DNA from: an uncultured Colwellia sp.
Lineage (GTDB): Bacteria; Pseudomonadota; Gammaproteobacteria; Enterobacterales; Alteromonadaceae
Assembly: GCA_913057925.1 (NCBI GenBank)
Contig: CAJXPG010000003.1
Coordinates: 1 to 64,000, forward strand
DNA length: 64,000 nt
Direction: 5' to 3'
Of the stretch, positions 24,757-35,155 are shown piece by piece. The notes under the pieces are model-generated. The model saw nothing but the letters and a program-made list of their open reading frames with translations. It was not told the DNA's origin and ran no database searches. Position 1 is the stretch's first letter. Every line of letters begins with the position of its first letter. The translations under genes were made by a program, and so were the position numbers.

Positions 24757-26067
24757 ATGCGTAATTTAGCGCTGTCATTATTAGCCGTGGTGCTTATTGC
24801 TACCATTGGTTTAGGCTGGATGTTTGATGGTATTTATAGCCAATACCTCAATCAAAAATCAGATAGTAGTACTCAAGAGCTTAATAGCCATCAACAAGAT
24901 TTAATTAGTACATTAGAGAAAGTAGGTACTCACTTGTCTGTTGCTTTAGCTGCAATAGATAACCGACAACAGTTTATTGAGCAATGGCCCAAAGAGGAGC
25001 AATTAACATTGCAATTACAACCTTTGGCTAACTTGCCATTGCCCAAAGCATTGTTGACAGACTTAATAGCAGGGCAGCCATTACTCTTAGAAACTGATGA
25101 TAGTGTTGCGCTTCACTTTTATTTACCACAGTCAAAAGAGTTGCTAATACTGACAACGCCGCCATTGCACTCCAGCTCAAATCAGTCGTTTTTACCTATC
25201 GTACTCACCAGTTTATTTTATCTTGCCGTATTGCTGTTAATGTTACTTTGGCTTTATCCGTTAGCGAAACGTTTAATGACCTTACGTCAAACGGCCAAAT
25301 CATTTGGTGAAGGCAATCTAAACCAACGCATTGATGTTGGCTCTATCTCTTATATTAGGGATCTCGAGTTAGAGTTTAATCGCATGGCACAGCGAATTGA
25401 TGATCTTGTCAGTGATATCAAGCTGCTCAGTAGTGCCGTTTCTCATGATTTACGTACACCGTTAGCGCGAATTCGATTTGGTATTGATACTATTCAAGAA
25501 GAAGATGACCCAGTATTGCGGAAAAAGTTTGAGCAACGCATCAGTGATAATGTCGATGAAATGGTTGATCTGGTTGAGAGCTTATTAAGCTATGCTAGGT
25601 TAGATCAAACCTTGATCACTTTAAATAAAGCACCGGTCGACTTTTTAGCACTAGTAAATACCTGTATAAAAAACAAAAGCCAAGATGACGTTGATTTAAT
25701 CTTACAAGTACCAAAGCATAAAGTGATGATTGACGGAGATCTTTCTTATTTAATGGTGTTAATGAGTAACTTACTACAAAATGCCTACCAATATTGTCAA
25801 AAGCAAATCCATGTCACTATTGAAGAGCAAATGAGCCAAGTTATTGTCACCATTGCTGACGATGGCAAAGGTATTGCTGTTGATCAAAGAGAACAAATTC
25901 TAAAGCCTTTTATTCGCGGTAAAACTAACGAACAACAAGTGAAAGGCTATGGCATGGGCTTAGCTATTGTAAAACGCATTGTTGAATGGCATCACGGTGA
26001 GATCATGATTGATAACTCAGCAGCCCTGTCCGGTGCACAATTTACCATTAGTTTGCCAAAAGCTTAG
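24757..26067 (+). CDS. RstB-like sensor histidine kinase
   Basis: This 436-residue protein has a membrane helix at about 4-22, a periplasmic sensor of about 120 residues, a second helix at about 146-168 and a HAMP segment (about 170-222). The kinase core follows: H230 in SAVSHDLRTP, the N box LMSNLLQNAYQYC, G1 DDGKGI and G2 GYGMGLAIV. It is the partner of the response regulator just upstream. The periplasmic domain has no recognised ligand pocket; periplasmic DUF3019 or envelope stress could be the cue. Confidence 0.92.
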   Translation: MRNLALSLLAVVLIATIGLGWMFDGIYSQYLNQKSDSSTQELNSHQQDLISTLEKVGTHLSVALAAIDNRQQFIEQWPKEEQLTLQLQPLANLPLPKALLTDLIAGQPLLLETDDSVALHFYLPQSKELLILTTPPLHSSSNQSFLPIVLTSLFYLAVLLLMLLWLYPLAKRLMTLRQTAKSFGEGNLNQRIDVGSISYIRDLELEFNRMAQRIDDLVSDIKLLSSAVSHDLRTPLARIRFGIDTIQEEDDPVLRKKFEQRISDNVDEMVDLVESLLSYARLDQTLITLNKAPVDFLALVNTCIKNKSQDDVDLILQVPKHKVMIDGDLSYLMVLMSNLLQNAYQYCQKQIHVTIEEQMSQVIVTIADDGKGIAVDQREQILKPFIRGKTNEQQVKGYGMGLAIVKRIVEWHHGEIMIDNSAALSGAQFTISLPKA

Positions 26068-26106
26068 CAAGGGTTAATTATAAGAAAATGCAGGAAAAAA
26101 ACTAAA

Positions 26107-26138
26107 AAAAAACCGCATCAAGTGATGCGGTTAAAAAT
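26107..26138 (+). terminator. Terminator after kinase gene
   Basis: AACCGCATCA pairs exactly with TGATGCGGTT across two bases; A-rich sequence precedes it and AAAAATAA follows, so the U-tract is weak on the plus strand. It is more convincing as a hairpin than as a full terminator. Confidence 0.55.
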
Positions 26139-26684
26139 AATCAGTGTAAGGGGATACAAATGATTAGGAATTTGTTTATCTTTAACTGGTAAATAATTGC
26201 TAGAAGTTTCTAGTTAATTATCGCTCTGCTGAAGAAGTGGAGTAATTATACTAATTTTGACACTGGTGTAAAGTTATTTTGTAATTTAATTACGAAATGG
26301 TTGTTTATTTTTTTGTTTTCTGTGAATTTTTACAACTTATTGCTGTTATCAAATAGAAATGATCCTAATTTTTTAATTTATTATGAAAGTATTACAATGA
26401 GAGTTATTCTTATTTATTGCTTTTTCTCGGCTTCTGTCGGCTTTTGGCGGGAGAGGTAAATTGTCATCACTAAGGTAAGTGTTTTACTGCGGTATGAGAA
26501 TTGCTGCGATGCGACAACGCTGTAAAAGCCGCTGTCGTCTATTCATTGGAGTTTCTTGGGAATTAGCTTTCGGATTAGCTTAGAAACTAGCTTTTACTGT
26601 TAAGCTTAGTACTAAGTTTTCTATTAGTTTCCTTTTTTATCTTGGCTTTATCTTAGTTCTATCTTACTGCTACTTAGTACTGCA
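26139..26684. other. Non-coding gap of about 550 bases
   Basis: I see no plausible gene, no inverted repeat of note and no tandem repeat here. The stretch is AT-rich; near 26430-26560 it becomes briefly GC-richer with CGGCTT/GGCTTTTGGC repeats. It could hold the 3' region of the creA gene and decayed sequence. Confidence 0.4.
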
Positions 26685-27182
26685 TCAGTTTTTAATAATA
26701 ACTTGCTGCGTTGTATAAGCTTTAGTTCCCCAAAGCGGTACTGTCGAAAGACTATGCTTGAAGCTCCCTGACGTTTCTTTGGTTGCATAAGATAAGTACA
26801 TTAATGTTTGGCTTTGCGCATCATAAATACGTCTTACTTTCATGCTTTTAAAAAAGATACTCTTTGATTTCTTAAAAACTATTTCCCCAGACTTACTTTT
26901 ATCAATTTGAGCAAGCATCTGCGCGGTAATTTCACCTGTTTGGCGACAAGATATTGAACTGTCACTAGGATCTGACAAGCTTAGGTCTGCTTCAACACTC
27001 GCGACATGACAGGTAACCCCTGTAACAACTGGATCGACCATGGTATTAAGCTTGATATCTTTTAAGGTAAACATCCCTAATGAAACATCGCCGACTTCAT
27101 CACTGGTTAGTTTTTTAATAATCACTAAGGCGATGATTAATATTATTAAGATTGAACCGTAAATTTTAATCTTTTTTAACAT
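26685..27182 (-). CDS. creA: CreA-family protein
   Basis: This 165-residue protein has an N-terminal membrane anchor or signal (about residues 7-24). The CreA domain has DVSLGMFTLKDIKL, DPVVTGVTCHVA, ISCRQTGEI, EIVFKKSKSIFFKSMKVRRIYD and LSTVPLWG. The spacing of the cysteines matches E. coli CreA. Its function is unknown; CreA is periplasmic and lies next to the CreBCD genes in E. coli but not here. Alone in its unit. Confidence 0.85.
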   Translation of the reverse strand: MLKKIKIYGSILIILIIALVIIKKLTSDEVGDVSLGMFTLKDIKLNTMVDPVVTGVTCHVASVEADLSLSDPSDSSISCRQTGEITAQMLAQIDKSKSGEIVFKKSKSIFFKSMKVRRIYDAQSQTLMYLSYATKETSGSFKHSLSTVPLWGTKAYTTQQVIIKN

Positions 27183-27450
27183 GTTTTATTCCGTGAAATA
27201 ATGATTTTGACAAGTCTACCATATTGAAAAGCATACTATTGTTAGCTTTAGTAATGTAGACCAGATTTTATTTGGTTTCACCTCTTTATTTAGCTGTCAA
27301 ACAGACAATAGAAATTCAATAATTTTTATTGAGTTAAGGTGGGTTAGTTACACTCGAGTATTTTGTAATCAACTACCCATTGCAACTTGCGACCAATCGC
27401 CAAAGATTCAAGATAAAAACACCGCTAGGAACATGTGAAATAGCACTACT

Positions 27451-27460
27451 TTGTATACAA
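27451..27460. promoter_or_regulatory. TTGTATACAA palindrome before the S9 peptidase gene
   Basis: A perfect 10-bp palindrome lies 65 bases upstream of the S9 peptidase start. The same core occurs at 37247 and 48432 in the hydroxyproline region. It is typical of operators for GntR-family regulators, but no GntR gene is in the window. Confidence 0.5.
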
Positions 27461-27524
27461 TGAGTGATGTTGAAATTTAGTCCGATGAGTAAACTTTATA
27501 CTCATCATTACTTAGGAGCCCCCA

Positions 27525-29564
27525 ATGCGTTTTTTTTCTAATTTTTCTATTCCGTTAGTCTTGCTGGTGAGTGTCGTTTCGACCTCTTTTAGCGCGATAG
27601 CAACTAGCACCTTTGAAGCAGAGGATATCTTTTCGCTTGAATATGCCAGTGATCCTCAAATATCACCTGATGGTAGCAAAATTGTTTATATCAGAAACTC
27701 TAATGACATCATGACTGATGGCAAAAATAAAAACCTATGGCTCGTTGATGTTAAAAGTAAAAAGCAATTACCACTTTTCTCAGATGACAAACAATATTCT
27801 CAACCTCGTTGGTCAGCGGATGGGGAAAAAATTGCCTTTATAAGTAATCTTACCGGAAGCTATCAAGTCCACGTTCATTATCTTAAAGAGAACAGGACAG
27901 CACTGATCAGCCAACTACAAAGTGGTATCGGTAGTTTAACTTGGTCTCCCAATGGTAAATGGTTAGCGTTTACTCAACTCGTCGCAGATAAAGCGACAGT
28001 TATTGCCAAAATGCCGAAAAAACCTAAAGGGGCAAAGTGGTCAGATCCCGTGGTTGTGATTGATCAAGCTTATTATCAAGCTGATGGCCGTGGTTTGGTT
28101 AAGCCGGGCTATAAGCATATCTTTGTTTTACCCAGTGAAGGCGGAACGCCACGTCAAATTACCCAAGGTGATTTTCACCACAGAGGTAAGCTAAGTTGGA
28201 CTAATAACAGTGAGGCAATTGTCTTTTCTGCCAATAGGATAAAAGACTGGGAGTATAAATCCCTAGAAGGTAACTTATACCAAGTAACACTAGCAGACAG
28301 TAAACTGACGCAATTAACCGATGAACCCGGTAAAGAGTTCAACCCAGTATTTTCAGAAGATGGCAAAAAACTCGCCTTTTTATCGAGATCGAATGCGCTA
28401 AATCCTTACCGTAATAGTAAATTAAATGTTATGGACTGGAAAACTAAAAAAGTAACGCCAGTGGCAACAGACTTTGATCGTTCAGTAAGCGCACCACAAT
28501 GGTTATCAAGCTCTACGCTGGCGATATCCTTTGATGATTTTGGCAAGCGCAAGTTGGCGACCATCACCACAAAAGGTAAAATTAAAACACTCACCGATAC
28601 GCTATCAGGCACGACACTGGGTCGCCCTTATATTAGTGGTAATTTTTCTGCCTCTTATGATGGCGTCATAGCATTTACTCATGGTACCAGTTCAAGACCA
28701 GCCAATGTTGCGATGGTTAATACGCGTAAAAAGCTCGTACAGTTAACGCAGTTAAATGAAGATTTACTTGCGCATAAAACCTTAGGTAAAGTGCATGAAA
28801 TCAACTATAAATCTTCATTTGATCAAGAGCCAATTCAAGGCTGGTATATTACCCCGCCAAATTTTGATCCTAAGAAAAAGTATCCGTTAATTCTAGAAAT
28901 TCATGGCGGACCTCATCTAGCTTATGGGCCTCATTTTTCAGCTGAATTACAGCGTTTTGCCGCTCAAGGTTATGTCGTTTTCTATGACAACCACCGAGGT
29001 AGTAGCTCCTATGGTGAGCGCTTTGCTATGTTGTTGAAGTATAAATACAGCTCTAAAGAGGATTTTGCTGATCATAATTCAGGTGTTGATGCCATGATTG
29101 ATTTAGGTTTTGTTGATAAAGAAAACCTATTTATCGCCGGGGGCTCAGCCGGCGGTATTGCTACTGCGTATGCTATTGGCTTAACTGACCGTTTCTCTGC
29201 TGCTGTAGTGGTAAAGCCGGTAATTAACTGGTTAAGTAAAGTATTAACTGCTGACAGTGGCTTAGGGCAAATACCAACGCAGTTTCCTGGTATGCCATGG
29301 GAGCATGTTGAGCATTACTGGAAACGATCTCCAATGTCTTTAGTTGGTAATGTAACCACGCCAACGATGTTAATGACAGGTGAGAAAGATTTACGTACAC
29401 CAATGGCGCAAACAGAGCAGTTTTATCAAGCGCTAAAATTAAGAAAAATAGATACTGTATTGGTTAAAGTACCTGGTGCTCCACACGGTATTGCAGGCAA
29501 GCCTTCTAGAATGATCACTAAAATTGAACATTCACTCGCTTGGTTTGAAAAGTATAAAAAGTAA
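27525..29564 (+). CDS. S9 prolyl-oligopeptidase-family peptidase
   Basis: This 679-residue exported peptidase (signal peptide about 1-26) has an N-terminal beta-propeller with repeats such as DPQISPDGSKIVYIRN and LSWTNNSEAIVFSAN. A C-terminal alpha/beta-hydrolase domain follows, with the triad S541 (GGSAGG), D622 (GEKDLRTP) and H654 (GAPHGI). S9 members cut after proline or release acyl-amino acids and dipeptides. Its start lies 65 bases after a TTGTATACAA palindrome shared with the hydroxyproline and Xaa-Pro peptidase genes, which suggests it helps break down proline-rich peptides. Exact specificity is unknown. Confidence 0.9.
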   Translation: MRFFSNFSIPLVLLVSVVSTSFSAIATSTFEAEDIFSLEYASDPQISPDGSKIVYIRNSNDIMTDGKNKNLWLVDVKSKKQLPLFSDDKQYSQPRWSADGEKIAFISNLTGSYQVHVHYLKENRTALISQLQSGIGSLTWSPNGKWLAFTQLVADKATVIAKMPKKPKGAKWSDPVVVIDQAYYQADGRGLVKPGYKHIFVLPSEGGTPRQITQGDFHHRGKLSWTNNSEAIVFSANRIKDWEYKSLEGNLYQVTLADSKLTQLTDEPGKEFNPVFSEDGKKLAFLSRSNALNPYRNSKLNVMDWKTKKVTPVATDFDRSVSAPQWLSSSTLAISFDDFGKRKLATITTKGKIKTLTDTLSGTTLGRPYISGNFSASYDGVIAFTHGTSSRPANVAMVNTRKKLVQLTQLNEDLLAHKTLGKVHEINYKSSFDQEPIQGWYITPPNFDPKKKYPLILEIHGGPHLAYGPHFSAELQRFAAQGYVVFYDNHRGSSSYGERFAMLLKYKYSSKEDFADHNSGVDAMIDLGFVDKENLFIAGGSAGGIATAYAIGLTDRFSAAVVVKPVINWLSKVLTADSGLGQIPTQFPGMPWEHVEHYWKRSPMSLVGNVTTPTMLMTGEKDLRTPMAQTEQFYQALKLRKIDTVLVKVPGAPHGIAGKPSRMITKIEHSLAWFEKYKK

Positions 29565-29609
29565 TAAAAAACTCAATAACTTGCAGAAATAAATAATTTA
29601 ATTTTTTAT

Positions 29610-29635
29610 TAAACTTTTGTTAACGTTGCCGATAA
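29610..29635 (+). promoter_or_regulatory. Candidate sigma28 (FliA) promoter for the chemoreceptor
   Basis: TAAACTTT, a 10-base spacer and a perfect GCCGATAA -10 box lie about 300 bases before the chemoreceptor gene. The spacer is one base shorter than the usual 11. The predicted start site falls inside the terminator hairpin of the upstream gene. Confidence 0.5.
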
Positions 29636-29669
29636 AAAGACTAAGCTTATAAAGCTTGGTCTTTTTTTT
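29634..29669 (+). terminator. Terminator after S9 peptidase gene
   Basis: AAAAAGAC-T-AAGCTT pairs with AAGCTT-G-GTCTTTTT with a 3-base loop and one internal mismatch, followed by eight T. Confidence 0.85.
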
Positions 29670-29936
29670 GGCCATAAAAATCGGTTAATAAATTCAGAGT
29701 GTGAATTGATTTTTCACTATATGAAATCACCCGTTGCTATTTAGTCAAGTTTTTCAAGCAAAGGATAGATATAGTCTATAGTTAGGTTAGTTATAATTTG
29801 AAGATGACAAATATAAAATACTTATAAAACATTATGCTATTAATCATTAGTAGTCGTTTTTACAAAATCGTCATTTCCATTTGAGTTTACGTTTACCACC
29901 GTGCTTGTTTTTACTTACAAAGGAAGAGATTTATCT

Positions 29937-31862
29937 ATGTTGAATTTAAATATTCGCCGTAAAGTTGTACTTACTACTTTGGTCGCTGTGGTGCTATCTA
30001 TTTTGATCGTTAGTGCCTTCGCACTTAACTCTAGTCGCGCAATTATACTAGAGGCTGCTATTGAAAGAGAGCTGCCAGCAGCATTAGGTGAAGTTGCGAA
30101 TGATCTCGATGCACACTTACTGCTACCTATTACCGTTTCACAAACTATGTCGAGCAATTTGTATGCTCAACAATTTATCAGTAATGGTGAAGCGCAAAGT
30201 GACCATGGTCAAGTCGTTGCTTACCTGAAAAATATACAGCAAGAATTCAATACCATTAGCGCTTTTTTAGTCTCTGCAAATTCTGGTCACTATTTTACTC
30301 CAAGTGGTTTATTTAAAACCTTATCTCCTCAAAACAGTAAAGATCAGTGGTTTTATGGTTTTATCAACAGTGGTAAAGAGTACGAGCTAAGCTTAGATAT
30401 TGACGAAGAAACCAATATTCCAACACTGTTTATTAATTACCTAATGACAATTAATGGACAACCAAGTGCCGTAGTAGGCGTTGGTTTATCCCTTGAAAAC
30501 ATGGCAAAGAGTATCAGCCAATACCGCATTGCAGAAACAGGAAAAGTATTTTTAGTGGATGAACTAGGCACTGTAAAGCTTCACCCTGATACGCAAGTCA
30601 TCGGTAAAAAGTTAGCCGATATGGGCGTTAATGCTAGCCAACAGTTATTGTCAAAATCACAGTTTAGCTCGACTGAGTTTACTCGTGAAGGAGAAACAAC
30701 ACTGATTGCCAGTCGATATTTAGATAGCATAGGTTGGTATGTGGTAGCAGAAGTGCCAAAACATGAAGTGCTTGGCGGTTTAACAAAACTCACTTGGGCT
30801 TTGGTGATGATGGGGCTAATTATTGCTGTGATTTCAGTCATCGTCAGTGCTTGGTTAATTTCTCGATTAATTGCACCGTTTGGACAATTAGCAGATATGT
30901 TAGCTGAAATTGGTAAAGGAGGCGGTGATTTAACCGTGCGTTTAGATGATAGCCGACAAGATGAAGCAGGCACCATGGCGAGAGGTTATAACCAATTTGT
31001 TTCGCATTTAAGTGAGTTGTTGGAAAAAGTCTCAAATACCGGAAGCGAATTGTCAGTGGCGATTGAAGAAATTGACTCGCAAGCGAAAGCGATGGAGGCT
31101 GAAATTACCGAGCAGGTAAGTCGCGTTGAGCAAATTGCCACGGCGATGCATGAAATGGGCATGACTGCAGAAGAAATTGCTGGTAGTGCCAATAATGCAG
31201 CCGAAAGCGCCCAAGCTGCAGATTCAACGGTACAACAAGGTAATGACTCTGTGGTCCAAACAATCTCCAGTGTTTCAGATATGAGCGAACAGTTAGACTC
31301 AACAAGGTCTATGATCACCCAATTAGCTGAAGATGCTCGCTCAATTGATACCGTAGTTGAAGTTATTCGTAGTGTTTCTGAGCAAACGAACTTGTTAGCA
31401 CTAAATGCTGCGATTGAAGCGGCACGTGCAGGGGAGCAAGGTAGAGGTTTTGCCGTTGTTGCGGATGAAGTAAGAACCCTTGCTTCACGAAGTCATGATT
31501 CAACAGAAGAGATTAAAAACATTATTGAGAAGCTACAATCAAAAACTGAAGAAGTGGTGACAGCTATCTCGCAAAGTACCGAGTTAAGCACTAGCAGCCA
31601 AACAGAAGCAACTCACTCAGGGAAGCATTTAGAAAGTATTTCTGAAAGTATTGGTATTATGAATGATATGAACTTGCAAATAGCGACAGCGACAGGCGAG
31701 CAATCGAATGTAGTGGGAGAAATTAATCCTCACGTTACGGCGGTAGCTGATATATCTCGTGCTAATAGTGAGATTGTTCAACAAACCTCTATCGCTTGTA
31801 GCGAGCTCAGAGATAAAGCTATTCGCTTAAATGAGCTAGTATCACGTTTCAAGTTTAACTAA
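29937..31862 (+). CDS. Methyl-accepting chemotaxis protein
   Basis: This 641-residue receptor has a first membrane helix at about 8-30 and a periplasmic double-Cache-type sensor (about 35-280, with [15 protein letters not shown] and [15 protein letters not shown]). A second helix at about 285-308 is followed by HAMP and the conserved cytoplasmic hairpin [20 protein letters not shown]. The start at 29937 has AAGGAAGAG nine bases before it; the longer frame from a GTG at 29901 is unlikely. dCache sensors often bind amino acids or peptides. A possible sigma28 promoter lies at 29610. Confidence 0.92.
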   Translation: MLNLNIRRKVVLTTLVAVVLSILIVSAFALNSSRAIILEAAIERELPAALGEVANDLDAHLLLPITVSQTMSSNLYAQQFISNGEAQSDHGQVVAYLKNIQQEFNTISAFLVSANSGHYFTPSGLFKTLSPQNSKDQWFYGFINSGKEYELSLDIDEETNIPTLFINYLMTINGQPSAVVGVGLSLENMAKSISQYRIAETGKVFLVDELGTVKLHPDTQVIGKKLADMGVNASQQLLSKSQFSSTEFTREGETTLIASRYLDSIGWYVVAEVPKHEVLGGLTKLTWALVMMGLIIAVISVIVSAWLISRLIAPFGQLADMLAEIGKGGGDLTVRLDDSRQDEAGTMARGYNQFVSHLSELLEKVSNTGSELSVAIEEIDSQAKAMEAEITEQVSRVEQIATAMHEMGMTAEEIAGSANNAAESAQAADSTVQQGNDSVVQTISSVSDMSEQLDSTRSMITQLAEDARSIDTVVEVIRSVSEQTNLLALNAAIEAARAGEQGRGFAVVADEVRTLASRSHDSTEEIKNIIEKLQSKTEEVVTAISQSTELSTSSQTEATHSGKHLESISESIGIMNDMNLQIATATGEQSNVVGEINPHVTAVADISRANSEIVQQTSIACSELRDKAIRLNELVSRFKFN

Positions 31863-32004
31863 TTAATAGCCTAATGAAATGATGGTCTTCAATGGTCTAA
31901 ACATCCAATAACATCGTTGCTGCAATCACAATAGCCGGCTATTGCTCAATTAAGCGCCTTGTTTTTGAACATTTATTCTCATTGAATTTAATCACAGAAA
32001 ATAA

Positions 32005-32038
32005 AAATGCCAGTCAGATAGCTGACTGGCATTTTTTT
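32005..32038. terminator. Terminator between MCP and M13 peptidase genes
   Basis: AAATGCCAGTCAG pairs exactly with CTGACTGGCATTT over a four-base loop, with seven T after it. It serves the convergent chemoreceptor and peptidase genes. Confidence 0.85.
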
Positions 32039-32103
32039 GGCTGTTATATACCTATAAGGTAGTTAACAGCCGTTAGTGTTAAGGCTAAGCTTAATAAATA
32101 GCC

Positions 32104-34167
32104 TTACCAAATACGTACACGTTGGTCTTCAGGTAAATACAACTTATCACCTGGTTTCACGTCAAACGCTTTATACCACGCATCATGGTTACGAGGTGCT
32201 TGGGCACGGAAACGACCCGGAGCATGAGTACCACCGCGAAGCTGGTTTAACATGCTTTTTTCTGTGCGTTTCTCTTTCCAAACTTGAGCCCAAGCTAAGA
32301 AGAAACGTTGATCGCCAGTTACACCATCAATGACTGGTGCTTCTTTGCCATTCAAACTTAGTTTGTATGCATGATAAGCCATAGCTAAACCACCCACATC
32401 ACCAATGTTTTCACCTAAACTATTGCGACCGTTTACGAAGTTATCAGGAATGGGCTCATACTTATTGTACTGGGCAACAAGTTCATCGGCTTTAGCATCA
32501 AAGGCATCTCTGTCTTTGTCAGTCCACCAGTTGCGTTGAATACCATTAGCATCAGATTTAGAGCCTTGGTCATCAAAACCGTGACCCATTTCATGACCAA
32601 TTACCGCACCAATTGCACCATAGTTAACAGCAGGATCGGCATTTGGATCGAAAAATGGCGGTTGTAAGATAGCTGCAGGGAAAACAATTTCGTTAAATGA
32701 ACTGTTGTAGTATGCATTTACACGTTGAGGTGTCATGCCCCAGCGATTGCGGTCAGTTTTTTCTAACTCTTTAGCAATACTATCATCGTTAAAGAATTTG
32801 CGAAGGTTTTGAATGTTGCCCACTAAATCAGTTTTAGAAATAGTAACACCATCAAACTCTTGCCATACATCTGGGTAACCGATTTTAGGGTTAAAAGCGG
32901 CAAGTTTAGCGTGAGCATTCACTTTAGTCTCTTCACCCATCCACTCAAGGCCGTCAATGCGCTGACCTAAAGCAGTACGCAAGTTTTCAACTAACTGCGC
33001 CATTTGCTGCTTAGAGGTTTCAGGGAAGTAACGAGATACATAAACTTTACCGATGGCAAAACCTAAAGACTCAGTACTAGACATTTCACCAATCGCGCGT
33101 TTCCAGCGAGGACGAGGCTCTTGCTGACCGCTTAATTCTTTACCATAAAATGCAAAGTTTTCTGCATATATGTCTTCAGACAATAAACCTGCGTTGCCGC
33201 TAATTGTGTGGAAAGTTAAGTAATCTTGCCATACATTCACTGGCTCAGCGTTGATCAAGGCAATCATTGCTTTTACAGGCTCAGGCTGAGAGATGTTCAG
33301 TTGAGGAACTTTATGACCTGATTGCGCGAAATAAGTGTCCCAGTTAAAGTCTGGGTACTGCTTATTCAATTCACTACGCTTAACTTGGTTTAAGGTTAAA
33401 TCACGGTTACGACGCTTTTCACGTGGCCAGTGACCTTGCGCAATTTTAGTTTCTAAAGCAAGAATTGCTTCGGCGCGTGCTTGTCCATCTTCAATACCGG
33501 CAAAGGCTAACATTTTGGCAATATGGGCAACGTAGGCATTACGCGTTTTTTCGAAACGTTCGCTTTCTTCTAGGTAATAAGAGCGATCTGGTAAGCCTAA
33601 ACCTCCAGCACCAACAGAGATTTCATATTGGTTTGGATCTAAGCGGTTAAACCACATGTAGCCGCCAATAGGTGATTTAGCACCTGTTAACCATGCTTCA
33701 CCAAAAACTTTAGTTAAATCATCAGTATTTTTTACTGCATTAATTTGATCTAACGTTGGTTGAATTGGCTTAATACCTAAACTATTGATGGTTTCGGTAT
33801 CCATGTAGGCATGGTAGAAATCAGCAACAAGTTGCTCTTCAGCGTTTAAGTCACTGCGGCTAGCAATATCATCAATAATTTCTTTTACTTGTTTTTCACT
33901 GCGCTCAGCTAAACCGGTAAATGCACCGTAGCGTGTTTTATCAGCTGGCATCACATAGTTGTCATACCAAGTACCGCTGGCATACATAAAGAAGTCATCA
34001 CCAGGCTTAACCGCTTCATTTCGCGCAGTTAAATCAACACCGAAACTTCCTAACTCAGCTTTAGCAGCAACAACACTTTTATCTGTACTGTCATTACTTC
34101 CCTCAAATATGCCACAGCCACTTAAAAAAGTGGTGGCTAGCGCAATGGCTATTAATGATTTTTTCAT
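32104..34167 (-). CDS. pepO: M13-family metallopeptidase (PepO-like lipoprotein)
   Basis: This 687-residue protein has a lipobox LSGC at about residue 18, then the neprilysin-type M13 N-terminal domain and the C-terminal zinc domain. HEMGH is at 525-529 (IGHEMGHGFDDQG), the third ligand lies in GENIGDVGGLAMAYHAYK, and NAYYNSSFNEIVFPAAIL marks the substrate-binding strand. M13 enzymes cut short peptides in the envelope. The C-terminus RVRIW replaces the usual CRVW; it is otherwise complete. It is probably part of the same peptide-use lifestyle as the prolyl genes. Confidence 0.92.
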   Translation of the reverse strand: MKKSLIAIALATTFLSGCGIFEGSNDSTDKSVVAAKAELGSFGVDLTARNEAVKPGDDFFMYASGTWYDNYVMPADKTRYGAFTGLAERSEKQVKEIIDDIASRSDLNAEEQLVADFYHAYMDTETINSLGIKPIQPTLDQINAVKNTDDLTKVFGEAWLTGAKSPIGGYMWFNRLDPNQYEISVGAGGLGLPDRSYYLEESERFEKTRNAYVAHIAKMLAFAGIEDGQARAEAILALETKIAQGHWPREKRRNRDLTLNQVKRSELNKQYPDFNWDTYFAQSGHKVPQLNISQPEPVKAMIALINAEPVNVWQDYLTFHTISGNAGLLSEDIYAENFAFYGKELSGQQEPRPRWKRAIGEMSSTESLGFAIGKVYVSRYFPETSKQQMAQLVENLRTALGQRIDGLEWMGEETKVNAHAKLAAFNPKIGYPDVWQEFDGVTISKTDLVGNIQNLRKFFNDDSIAKELEKTDRNRWGMTPQRVNAYYNSSFNEIVFPAAILQPPFFDPNADPAVNYGAIGAVIGHEMGHGFDDQGSKSDANGIQRNWWTDKDRDAFDAKADELVAQYNKYEPIPDNFVNGRNSLGENIGDVGGLAMAYHAYKLSLNGKEAPVIDGVTGDQRFFLAWAQVWKEKRTEKSMLNQLRGGTHAPGRFRAQAPRNHDAWYKAFDVKPGDKLYLPEDQRVRIW

Positions 34168-34529
34168 GAAATAATTCTCTTATATTAAATAAATTATAGT
34201 AAGTCAGACTCTTAAACCGTGAGTTGTGGTGAAATCCAATATTGGTTTTTCACAATTATTATGAATTATTCAACTGACGTTTTTGTTTGGCAAAATACCT
34301 GATTGCTTAAAACTGGTCTAACTTCAAACTCTATCATTCTCTAACATGTTAAAAAAATGTCAACCATGATACGACTAATAGACGTGTTTATTCGATGAGT
34401 TCAAGTAATTTATGCTCTTATTGTCGTTTGAAGCATCATGGTTAATGATGACTTAATACAAAACTACTTTTGCAATTCGCTACTTTGCTAGGTATAAAGA
34501 CGCCTATATTTATCATTTGGGGTTATTTA
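34168..34529. other. Intergenic region between M13 and PAP2 genes
   Basis: A divergent promoter region of about 360 bases. I see no gene, clear operator or hairpin. A reading frame that extends the PAP2 gene leftward to 34470 lacks a ribosome binding site. Confidence 0.4.
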
Positions 34530-35054
34530 ATGAAGGCTGCTGTATTTCTTTTTTTATTAATTATCGCTTTACCAGCCTGGTCAAAATCAAGCCTAGAAAA
34601 GTCGGGTGATATTATTCACTTGCTGTTACCCGCCACTGCATTTGGTGCGACATTGGTGATTGAAGATGATTACCAAGGTAGCTGGCAATTAATAAAATCA
34701 GGCGTAGTATCGCGGCTAACCGTTGAAGGGCTGAAGTTTGCCGTTGATAAAGACAGACCTGATAACTCTGGTGACGACTCTTTCCCCTCTGGGCATACCG
34801 CGGATAGTTTTGCTGCGGCAACTTTTATTCAGCAACGATATGGTTGGCAGTGGGCAATACCTGCTTACTTAGGTGCAACTTTTGTTGGTTATAGCCGTGT
34901 TGAAAGTGATAAACACTATATTGAAGATGTTTTAGCTGGCGCGGCTATCGGAATAATCTCAGGGTTATATTTTACCGAGCCCTATTCTGGGGTTACCATT
35001 ACGCCAATTGCAAAGTCGGGTCATTATGGCCTAAGCTTTAGCGGTACATTTTAA
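34530..35054 (+). CDS. PAP2-family phosphatase, secreted
   Basis: This 174-residue protein begins with a signal peptide (MKAAVFLFLLIIALPAWS) and carries the three acid-phosphatase motifs: KDRPDNSGD (KX6RP-like), PSGHT, and YSRVESDKHYIEDVLAG (SRX5HX3D). The substrates are lipid phosphates such as phosphatidic acid or undecaprenyl pyrophosphate. The protein has only two or three weak hydrophobic segments, fewer than the six of integral PAP2 enzymes, so it may be a periplasmic or outer-membrane variant. A short tandem repeat follows its stop. Confidence 0.85.
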   Translation: MKAAVFLFLLIIALPAWSKSSLEKSGDIIHLLLPATAFGATLVIEDDYQGSWQLIKSGVVSRLTVEGLKFAVDKDRPDNSGDDSFPSGHTADSFAAATFIQQRYGWQWAIPAYLGATFVGYSRVESDKHYIEDVLAGAAIGIISGLYFTEPYSGVTITPIAKSGHYGLSFSGTF

Positions 35055-35089
35055 TTACCGAGATATTTAATTACCGAGATATTTAATTG
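35052..35089 (+). repeat. 16-bp tandem duplication after PAP2 gene
   Basis: TAATTACCGAGATATT occurs twice in direct tandem (35052-35067, 35068-35083) and begins a third, partial time. The first unit includes the stop codon of the PAP2 gene. It looks like a slippage duplication. Confidence 0.85.
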
Positions 35090-35155
35090 CGCAAGCCAAA
35101 CAGCCCCTAACTTTACATACTCAAATTTTAATATATCTTATAGAATCAGTAACTC

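Noticed and set aside
26139-26684. Possible small RNA or gene in the gap between kinase and creA
   Set aside because: I found neither a promoter-terminator pair nor a coding frame of good quality.
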